Assembly: GCA_002633025.1 (NCBI GenBank)
Contig: NMRB01000842.1
Coordinates: 185,799 to 249,798, forward strand
Reading direction: 5' to 3'
Length of the DNA: 64,000 nucleotides
From: Notospermus geniculatus
Taxonomy: Eukaryota > Nemertea > Pilidiophora > Heteronemertea > Lineidae
Shown: one piece after another, positions 56,425 through 64,000 of the stretch
Layout: the number at the start of each line of letters is the position of its first letter
Position numbering within the stretch: position 1 is the first letter of the stretch
Notes under the pieces: generated by a model
The model's input: only the letters and a program-made list of their open reading frames with translations
Databases searched by the model: none
What the model was told of the DNA's origin: nothing
Made by a program: the position numbers and the translations under genes

Positions 56425-56639
56425 TAATGGTTGTGCTGTACATTTGTACAGGGTAAATGCGAATCAGATGTTCGCATTTCGTTTACAATGTCATTTGTGG
56501 CCGTCAGGGTAATGGCATTGTTGTCGCCGTTTACTGTTGCGAGAATCTTTCGTTCTGCTGTTCCATGAATGTTTATAGTTGCTGTATATTCATCGTTTTC
56601 GATCTAAAATTATGTAATGAATGAACTGACTGAAAGTAA
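56425..56639. other. Non-coding spacer
   Basis: Nothing recognised. Confidence 0.4.
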
Positions 56640-56960
56640 GCAGTGAATGAACTTGAAAGAGAAGAAAAGAAGTTTGCCACAGAGAGAAGGAAGTTTAGTG
56701 AAGAAAAAGAAAGGACAGTTTGATGAAGAGAAAGGAACAGTTTGGTGGTGAAGGACAGTATTTGGTGAACGAAGGTGTATAAAGAGAAAGGAAAAGTTTG
56801 CTGGAGAAAAAAAGAAGAGTGTAGCAAAGTGAAAGAAGAGTTTGGTGAAGAAAAATGACAGTTTGGTGAAGAGAAAGAAACAGTTTTGTGGGGAATGACA
56901 GTACGGTATTTGGTGAACGAAGGAGTTTAAAGAAAAAGAAAAGTTTGCTGGAGAAGAGGG
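56640..56960. repeat. Purine-rich short tandem repeat (AGTTTGGTGAAGAGAAAGAA)
   Basis: Degenerate 20-25 bp units on the plus strand are nearly pure purine apart from TTT. Some higher-order similarity (GTATTTGGTGAACGAAGG twice, about 157 bp apart). Confidence 0.75.
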
Positions 56961-57012
56961 GATTTAGGCGTATCGTGATCACCAACTGTAACATTACTAT
57001 TGTTATTGAAAG

Positions 57013-57420
57013 TTCTGTAGATGCGCATGCAGGCACTGTAAATATTAAAGCCCCACTGTATTGAATGTGAAAAACGCAAATCATCGCCGCGATTCTCGCA
57101 CGACGTCACAACGTCAGCGTAGTGTAAAATGTACTACGCTCTGTCAGAATACATTAGAGCTCTCCCTGCAGTGTTATCCAATGCGTGCTGAAAACTAGGC
57201 CTTGATTCTGTGAAGTGCGTATCAGCAAGCATTTTGGGGACCTTCACGAGGCTATGGGACCTCTATGTGCACTCTCCTAACTTTTTTAAAATATCGTAAA
57301 ATTCAATACTGCGGGGCTTTAAAGCTCTGTAGATACGCATGCTCGCACTGTAAATATTGAAAGTGCCGGTACTGTAAATATTGAATGTTCTGTAGGTACG
57401 TATGCACGCATTGTACTAGT
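57013..57420. repeat. Three direct copies of CTGTAGATACGCATGC...GTAAATATT
   Basis: Copies at about 57013-57048, 57326-57360 and 57389-57420. The first two are separated by the TTAA element at 57045-57322. Confidence 0.65.
57045..57322. mobile_element. 278-bp TTAA element, copy 1
   Basis: TTAAAGCCCCACTGTATTGA and complement-like right end; about 70% like 60213-60455 across the body (GGACCTTCACGAGGCTA shared). Confidence 0.8.
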
Positions 57421-58236
57421 TATGTGATAGTGGCAGAAAAACCTATGAGCAGACACATCCACGAGCATGCACATTTATAAGTAGGCCTACTTACAGTGAA
57501 TGCGGTGTCTTCGGCACTTTGTAATGACACTATACCCTGGTAGTCCGTCACCTCTAGGTTTTCTGCACGTAGGCGTTTGTTTTTGAAATGGTCATCAACG
57601 TTTTTGGTCATGTTGTTCCATACTTTAATGTTGACTTGTATGGTAAACTTTGTTATTTATGGTATTTTAGCATTTAGAGTTCAATGGTGCTAAGGAACAA
57701 AGTGCTCGGTGGTAAATATATGATACAAGTACGGTAATTTGTGGTACTTTCTGTGAGGCTTATCTTTGGCAGAGTCTGGACATTGTTCTTCACTTTTTCT
57801 TTTCAATGGTGGCACATCCATATTGAAGTTTGCTTTCCTATATTATGGGTATTTCGATCAAACACTGCAAACAACCACGAAAGTACTCATGTATTGAATT
57901 TAGTTCTAATGCCACAAAAACCCCATTCATACTGAGTGTCGGTTGACTGGTTTAGATTTGCGAAGAATGGCCACGTCCGTGGACGGTTTACTTTCAACCT
58001 TCGTACGTCCATGTTCCATTGAAACCCCCTCCAATTTCCTTGAGTGACTTCGCTGGGTGGAACCACACTTTCCATTCGATGTACTATTCTCCTACAAAAC
58101 AATACCCTCTCAAACCTATACTTACAGTCGGGCCCGGAAGCCACACCAGTATTTTCGCATTTGTCCAACAGCGCAACTAAGTGTCCCAATCTGAGAATCT
58201 CGGTTCAAACAGTCGGAGGTAAACCGCATTTACCGG
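57421..58236. other. No gene recognised
   Basis: Earlier exons of the ATPase gene may lie here on the plus strand, but no frame was convincing. Confidence 0.35.
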
Positions 58237-59613
58237 GTGTCTTATAAAGTGAAACTGCCGTACGAGGACATCCCATCAGGCAAATGTTCCCGATGGTTCC
58301 ATGTATTTGAAAAGGGTACGAATTGCAGTACACCTCTCACCATGTCTGCAATGTTAACATTAACAAGTTCTCTATGTGGTCCGAAGTCATTCGTCGGTAA
58401 TTCTGACAATTCCTTCAGGACGTCGATGAATCTGTATCTGATGTCTGTGTGTGATCCGGGCGGAGGAAAAAGTCTGATTACGGAAAAGTGGTGGAGCCTG
58501 TAGCAGAAGTGTTCTTGGAAGAGACAGAAAAGCCACTTGTCCTGACAACATACAGCAGGAGATTCGCAAGGATACGGCTTGGTGACCTGTGATGATAGGC
58601 TACTGTCATCCGTGAGAAGCAAGGAGGGTAAAGGAGAGAACGAGAGGGGTCTGCTCTGTCAATTGTGGGAAGGCAAAGGTGACTCCAGTACATTTATTGC
58701 TCGGCAAAGAATATTTAAGTGTGCTTCGCTGTGCATGCACATCTCTATTCAGCCCGACCCTCTCCTGTCAGAATTGGCGCAGCTCTGCAGTTGCAATGAC
58801 GGTTTCATTGAGAGGTTTCTGATCATTTGTAGTAAACCGAAAATATATCCACCAACAACTCTACGTGAAAACTTCAACCTTTTAACCATGATTATGGGTC
58901 TGAAAGAAGACGACATTGCCGCTATGTTTATGATAATTTATCAGTTCCGCAAGGATGAAGAAGTAAAATGCACTTTATCGGCAGATGCCCAAGAGAGTTT
59001 TGACCATATAATGGAGAAGTACGCCCAGGCGGTTGATGCAAAGTATAATTCGGATTCAGGTAAGGGTCACGTGCATTTTCTTGAACAGTTCAACAAATCA
59101 CCCAGCCCACGTGCCCAACATTTTTCCGCCACTGTCACTTGGTGGCCACGACGCCTGTTTTAAGCACGTAATCCAAAGATTGAAAAAGTATACCCGTAAA
59201 TTCTTTGTGGACCGCTATTAACTGATTTGTCCCTGAAATATTCTGCAGCTGATAAATATTTAATAGCCGCTCCATGAGCTACGAAGGGTTACCACTTAAC
59301 CACATATCCGTTGAATAGTACAGGCTTCTAGTGTACCCCATGCCCGGCCGCTGTAGTATTCGAAATACCTCAACTGTATCTTTTTTCCAGATGCGGAGGC
59401 TCCCAGGTGGACGAAGGAGTTTTCTCCTCCAGCAAAGATACTTCCCATCTCCTACGGCTAGCAGCCAACCCCCGTGTACTGTTCCACGCTATGGAACACC
59501 GACTTTACCGGCTGGAAGGGGATCGCGTAATTCCGACAGAAATAAGCGCTCCTTACCTGGCCTTCGCCAGAAAACTGTATATATCCATGACGGAGCAGAT
59601 GACGTACGAGATT
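58237..59613 (+). pseudogene. P-loop ATPase, DUF3987-type (tentative), frameshifted and truncated
   Basis: The frame contains SAMLTLTSSLCGPKSF, then NLYLMSVCDPGGGKSLITEK with a Walker-A-like GGGKS, then after about 20 codons in a shifted frame (VVEPVAEVFLEETEKPLVLT), GYGLVTCDDRLLSSV, ENERGLLCQLWEGKGDS, SIQPDPLLSELAQL and DGFIERFLI. The order fits DUF3987-like helicase/primase-type ATPases that occur in mobile elements, recalled not searched. Shifts: about 58489 and about 58550. An intron is likely at 59060-59390 (GTAAGG...TTTTTTCCAG), after which the conserved-looking frame (VDEGVFSSSKDTSHLLRLAA) is out of phase with the upstream exon, a third disruption. The 3' end merges into a tRNA-like repeat near 59613. 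Assembly errors could explain single shifts but not the truncation. Confidence 0.55.
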
Positions 59614-59751
59614 CTTTTGGACTACTCGCAGGGTACTGATGGACGCCTCGTTTAACATGGGCCATTGAACCATCTTTTTTGAAGTTGGGGAGTTGGCCTA
59701 GTGGTTAGGGCATGCTGCCCGTTCATATTCTTTACTTATATCTCCTTTAAT
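59614..59751 (+). mobile_element. Partial tRNA-derived repeat, 5'-linked copy
   Basis: TTTGGACTACTCGCAGGGTA... matches the lead of the 27960 copy (read in complement), followed by a truncated A-box part (GGCCTAGTGGTTAGGGCATG). It cuts off the ATPase pseudogene. Confidence 0.65.
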
Positions 59752-59990
59752 GTGACCCCTCGCATAACATAAAACTGTTTGAGTTCGGAAATTGTTTGGA
59801 GTACTCCTAGGGTACTGATGGAAGCCATTGGACCATCTTTTTTGAAGATGGGGATTTGGCCTAGTGGTTAGGGCGTGCTGCCACGTAGTGCTGGCGATTG
59901 GTGCCTCATGCGAGGATCCTTGGGTTCGAATCTGGTAGGAAGCAATGTCTTTCGCCTTTGAAACCCAATTTCTATTTCATATTATTTTTA
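59752..59990 (+). mobile_element. tRNA-derived repeat (SINE-like), full copy
   Basis: Lead TGTGACCCCTCGCATAACAT, then tRNA-like body at about 59850-59940 with A box TGGCCTAGTGG (59857-59867) and B box GGTTCGAATC (59923-59932), then a short tail shared with 27960-27990 (TTCTATTTCATA). The spacing between boxes is long enough for a Leu/Ser-type tRNA with a variable arm. Confidence 0.7.
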
Positions 59991-60604
59991 GACGAGAGGT
60001 GATAATAGGTTATTTGGTTTCAAAAGAAATTGAAGAGAGGAAATGTATTAAGTCATTTCTAAAGACACCAGAAACAATAATGATTTTATTGATCTAATTT
60101 TTCCAATAAATGCAAACACGTAGAATGTTCTCTTTTAGTCATTCCGTTCAACGTTTGGAGTAGAATCAAGCTGATATTTTTGTCCCAACCTTAAAACTAA
60201 TGTTCTCTTATTTTAAGGCCCACTGTATTCAGTTCAGAAAGTGCTAACATCCGCCGACATTACTGTAGTGTAAAATGTGCAATGCTCTATCTGATACATT
60301 AGCGCCCTGCCAGAAGGTTTTCCAGTGTGTGCTGAAGTTTAGGTCTTGATTCTTTGAAGTACGTGTCAGGCAAGTATATTGAGGACCTTCACGAGGCTAC
60401 GAGACCTCTACCTGCAGTTTCCTAACACTGAAAATACCGTACAGAGGGGCTTTAATGAATTTTACACTTGACGCACTTTTTGACGAAGAGTTTGGCGATG
60501 TACGATTACGGATGAGGATCTCTTTGGAGGGGAAAAGAATAGAGGATTGTTTGATATACCTAATATGGTGGGTTTTCTTGGTGTGAGCAACAACAGATTC
60601 CTTT
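59991..60604. other. Non-coding; contains TTAA element copy 2
   Basis: Apart from 60213-60455 nothing is recognised. Confidence 0.4.
60213..60455. mobile_element. 243-bp TTAA element, copy 2
   Basis: TTAAGGCCCACTGTATTCAG at left, GAGGGGCTTTAA at right, TTAA at both borders; body like 57045-57322. Confidence 0.7.
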
Positions 60605-60868
60605 ATGCTTGCAATGTCAATAGGTCAACTGAACCTCGGAAGAACAAACGGAATTGTAGTACGCATCGAAAGTAACAGTACATCTTGCACCATACTGGTT
60701 CCATCGGAAGACATCGAACAGTTGTGCACAATAGTCATGATAGTGGATGCGCCGAGAATCTACGGCGTAAATTGCAATCATCTGTCGGTTCGCCTCAGCG
60801 ATTACAAATTACGAGATTGTTTCAGTCAAGTTTTCATCTTTAACGCCAATAAAAGTCTACTCTTTTGA
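60605..60868 (+). CDS. Hypothetical ORF, 87 codons
   Basis: Starts MLAMSIGQLNLGRTNGIVVR and is fairly hydrophobic in the middle (CTIVMIVDAP). No splice context, family or repeat partner was seen. Could be a coding exon fragment or chance. Confidence 0.15.
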   Translation: MLAMSIGQLNLGRTNGIVVRIESNSTSCTILVPSEDIEQLCTIVMIVDAPRIYGVNCNHLSVRLSDYKLRDCFSQVFIFNANKSLLF

Positions 60869-62140
60869 CGGCCATCCTTTGATACTCCTGAAGAAAAATG
60901 TTTTGAACCTTGACTCAAATCATGTGGATTATGTCAAGCATTATTGTTCTTCGGGGATGATGGTTTAACTGTAGAATGCTTCCGCTGTTCGGAAGACAAA
61001 GTTCCGCAGTCCAATGCTTTGTGACCACAAAAAATGTCGACTGCATGTCTTCACCTGATAAAAATAGAATTACGTGAATGCAAAGTTTTTATTTTGCTCT
61101 CATGTGTAATAAGCTGTCTCATCGTTATTTCCGTGGATATTACAATGCATCTTTCTAATCGTTGGCAAAAAACGATCACCATTTATATCATCGGCATTCC
61201 TCACAGTTCAGGGACATGACACATCTCATCACTGTCGGTTGATTCAGACTAAAATGAAGCAGAAACAATAACAAAGTAAAGATTAAAGATCACCTGGTCT
61301 ATGTTTGTGTGCGTGTGTGTGTTTGTGTGTGCATGTACATGTGTTCATAGGCCTACAATTGTCTACATGTATAGGCATGCACTTTGCTTCCGTCCTTCGA
61401 GTTATTCTGTGCGGCGGTGATTGCGTCGTTCTCCAATACCGTAGTTTTGCACTTTGCAATACAATGCATACATGGATACCCAATTAACGAGAGTTACATG
61501 GGGTGAGGTTGATACGCGGTTGTTGAACATTGTCAATAGAGGTCTCCTTAAGACGACCATGTTTAGCGCAGGACGGACGGAATACATTGCCCTTTTAAGG
61601 GATGTTCCCCGCTAGATTCACAGAAACACGAACTCCGATAACGAATGACCGAATAGATGAATGACTCTTTATGGATCCTATAAAGAAAAAGCTCTCACCT
61701 CTCAGAAAAAGTTCCAGAACTGGCCAGTTTACCTATGAGGGTACAAGCAACGGGAGTTGAGAAAACTGGCCAAGCTGGTGCTTACTCCGAGAGGTACTCT
61801 GCCCGTCAAGAATTGCGCAGGAAATAACCTATCAAAACATACTCAGTTGTCACCCTGAAACAAAGCAGATAAAGGCCTAGTAACACGAGTAAGAAAGTAC
61901 GAAAGTAAACGGCTGCATATCTATAGGGCTCTGGAAAAAAATACTAGACCACCTTTGTTATTTCCACTCATGTCCCTTTAGATACGCCCCCACCAAAAAG
62001 TCTTATTCATTGATTAATGCGGGTGGTCCGCTGTGCGATTTTGGCTTGAGGACTATAAGGACTTCGATTGCCATAAAAATGTGACCGCAAGGGTACGCAA
62101 CCTCGTCGCAAGCCAAAATCTCAACAGTGGATTAGCCGCT
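60869..62140. other. No gene recognised
   Basis: A (GT)n-like tract lies at 61304-61330. No exon or clear inverted repeat otherwise. Confidence 0.4.
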
Positions 62141-62151
62141 TTAAAGCCCAG

Positions 62152-62277
62152 GGGTAGCCGCATAGAAACTCCGGTAGTGCTTCGACAGCCTATCGGTGTT
62201 AAAATGCATGGGAAAATGTACAGCACTGTCGGCAGATGGGCTCCGCTAGCGCTAGCGGAGTTTCTATGCGGCCACCC
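62152..62277. mobile_element. Nested 126-bp MITE
   Basis: GGTAGCCGCATAGAAACTCC and complement. The intact right arm of the host shows CCCAGGTCACAC, the empty site. Inner palindrome CTCCGCTAGCGCTAGCGGAG. Confidence 0.85.
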
Positions 62278-62354
62278 CTGGTCACACTGTGGCGACTTAG
62301 GCGGGCGAATCCCCGCGAACTAGAATGAAATGGTACATGGCCCATGAACATACC

Positions 62355-62659
62355 CAGTGTTCTCCAAACCAGTTAAAAAAAGGGCGGCCCGCCCCTCTTA
62401 AAAATACCGACGGCAAAGTCCGCCCCTCTTGAAAACGGCCCGCCCCTCTTAAAAATTCATCCGCCTTAATATTTATGGTTTAGATCGCTCAATTATGCAT
62501 CTCAGATGCTCAGAAAACGCATCTCAGAGCACCTAAAATCCAAACTTCGCTGAGGGCCCCCAGACCCCCCGCCAGAAGGCGCCTTTGGCTCCTCCCACGG
62601 TGCCTTCGGCACCAGGCCCATCGCCGCCTCTCTTAGACCAAAACCCGTGGAGAACACTG
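62355..62659. mobile_element. hAT-like element (CAGTGTTCTCC ends), nested
   Basis: CAGTGTTCTCC and GGAGAACACTG ends fit the hAT pattern CAGNG. Interior has three CCCGCCCCTCTTAAAA-type units. No clean 8-bp duplication. Confidence 0.65.
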
Positions 62660-62782
62660 CGATACCCCTTTCTGTTATGACACTATTATGTCCAAAGGGT
62701 GAGCAAATGGTCCATGGACTATTTCATTCTGTTCGCGGGGATTCGCCCGCCTAAGTCGCCACAGTGTGACCTGGGCTTAATA

Positions 62783-62928
62783 TAAGCTACGTTTAGCTGA
62801 CACGCGGAATGCGGATTGCGGAAAGCGGAAGCGGAAAATGCAATGCATTTTCGCAAACAATATATCGCTTCCGCCGGGGATTCCGCATCCCTATACCGCA
62901 TTCCGGATGTCTGGTAAACGCAGCTTTA
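62783..62928. mobile_element. 146-bp hairpin MITE
   Basis: TAAGCTACGTTTAGCTGACA and TAAAGCTGCGTTTACC (complement) at the ends; inner GCGGAATGCGG inverted as CCGCATTCCGG. Confidence 0.75.
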
Positions 62929-63920
62929 TGCCACATTGTGTTCCATACAGCAAATATGTTTGACTTTGTTGGAAGACATGGTGTTGTATCGTCTGGACAG
63001 GCTCATTCAACACTCTGAACTACAGAGTCATGACTTTCCTCTTTCGTCGTCATTGACTCTGACGTATCATGGCCGACATGCTGCAGGGACTATTTTCAGT
63101 GGTCATGTGATCTCATCTGGTCATGTGACAAACAAGATGGCGGGAAAACAGCAAAATGTCGTTTTCAAGTAGATCACCAAAAACACCGAAAAAACCTGCT
63201 ACAAACGCCTGTTTAATGATGGAGTAAATATATTCAGCAGTGATGTGCACAACGTAGTTTGAATTATGAGCAAAATTGTCCTTGTTTAAAATTGTTCAAG
63301 GAACTATTCAACATGCGGATGTAACTAGGATGTTAGGCGGTCATGCTTCCTCACAACCGGCGCAGTGCGGTATAATTTATCGCTGTATCACTGCGCAAGA
63401 ATGGCGTCCGTAATACAGTCAAGAAATGTACGGAGGCCAGAAGTACATACAAAGATGACGTCGAATGGCTCATTCAACAGTCTCCAACAGCAACAACCTG
63501 TTTGATGAAGAACAAACTTGCTTATTCTTTTTCAACAACACCCAACATCAAAGTTGGGTGTTGTTGTTGGCCTCGTGTAGACTCTGCTAGCAATTAAACA
63601 AACACAATAAATCAGTACATACAAAATGATTGACGAGTTTGTGGAAAATGAGTGAGTCAACCAGATGTGGTCTAAGCTGTACTTCAATCGAGTTCTACGA
63701 ACAATCTTTTACTCTCCGTTTATATTTCGCCGTGCTTTATCGTACCGCGAAACGTGGCCACATGGTCTCCTGTCAGTGCATGTCTGACAACAGTTGCCAA
63801 AATGAACAGGAAATGAATCAATTTTGGTGCCCTTGATGGAGATGGAGCGGTGCCTTCTTCGGCGACCTGCTTGTTAAAGTCACAGTTTTCAATTCAAAAA
63901 AGTGTTGATGTTCGCCGACG
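62929..63920. other. No gene recognised
   Basis: Small hairpin AACACCCAAC...GTTGGGTGTT near 63538-63568. No convincing exon. Confidence 0.4.
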
Positions 63921-64000
63921 TTAAAAAGACTAGGAGAATTTTTTCAAGCTTGCGTTATTACAAAATGCTAGTCTTCCATGATAAATTCCCACCGTCAATT
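63921..64000. mobile_element. Start of a TTAA-ended repeat, cut by window end
   Basis: TTAAAAAGACTAGGAGAATT and TTTTCAAGCTT match 46265-46310. The element continues beyond the window. Confidence 0.6.

Larger units (their letters stand above)
62141..62780. mobile_element. TTAA element with two nested MITEs
   Basis: Ends TTAA(A)GCCCAGG-TCACACTG and complement; arms continue GGCGACTTAGGCGGGCGAAT for about 70 bp. TTAA at 62141-62144 and 62777-62780. The left arm is split at CCCAGG by a MITE at about 62152-62277. Confidence 0.82.

Noticed and set aside
62355-62659. 8-bp duplication for the CAGTGTTCTCC element
   Set aside because: The adjacent bases (AACATACC and CGATACCC) do not match when aligned at the element borders.

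Overview
The window is eukaryotic, from an animal. Its genes are split by GT-AG introns, no bacterial-style operons are visible, and most of the sequence is decayed non-autonomous transposons. The protein family encoded at 36.7-52.1 kb (cysteine-rich domain of the 'short-chain collagen C4-like' type), the many TAGGCCTA and ACATGTA words, and the tRNA-derived repeats suggest a marine invertebrate, perhaps a deuterostome (echinoderm, hemichordate or lancelet). That assignment is inference. There is one assembly gap (46569-47430) and three isolated Ns.

Layout. 1.4-5.9 kb holds a possible minus-strand gene made of at least eight tiny exons (24-57 nt), all multiples of three and all phase 0, some in duplicated pairs. 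6.1-18.0 kb is bounded by collinear inverted arms about 1 kb long and is filled with repeats. 18-33 kb is repeat territory with clear nested insertions: elements with 9-bp target duplications (Mutator-like), TTAA-flanked elements (piggyBac-like), TA-flanked foldbacks (Tc1/mariner-like), an 8-bp hAT-like element, and a tRNA-like repeat.

31.6-52.5 kb is a tandem array of four paralogous minus-strand gene units. Units A (36710-38746) and C (45386-52123) each predict an intact 242-residue, five-exon protein: a short cytoplasmic tail, one signal anchor, a dibasic R-x-K-R site, then a ten-cysteine extracellular domain. Unit B (40300-41914) lacks exons 2 and 3 and is probably dead. Unit D keeps only exon 1 (33288-33395). 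The units serve as empty-site controls for one another, so many insertions can be dated and delimited by eye.

52.6-64 kb contains wrecked coding regions. One is a Myb/SANT-like (trihelix) gene broken by a Harbinger-type MITE and two adjacent stop codons (54477-55480). The other is a P-loop ATPase gene of tentative DUF3987 type with frameshifts, cut at its 3' end by a tRNA-like repeat (58237-59613). More TTAA and TAA-flanked MITEs follow.

The best-supported unusual signals are the microexon gene candidate, the C4-domain array with its insertions, the set of eight or nine 9-bp-TSD elements including a 37-bp hairpin, two different TTAA elements occupying the same TTAA in two paralogous promoters, and a Harbinger MITE carrying a transposase N-terminal remnant. 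All family names are from recognition alone; no search was run.
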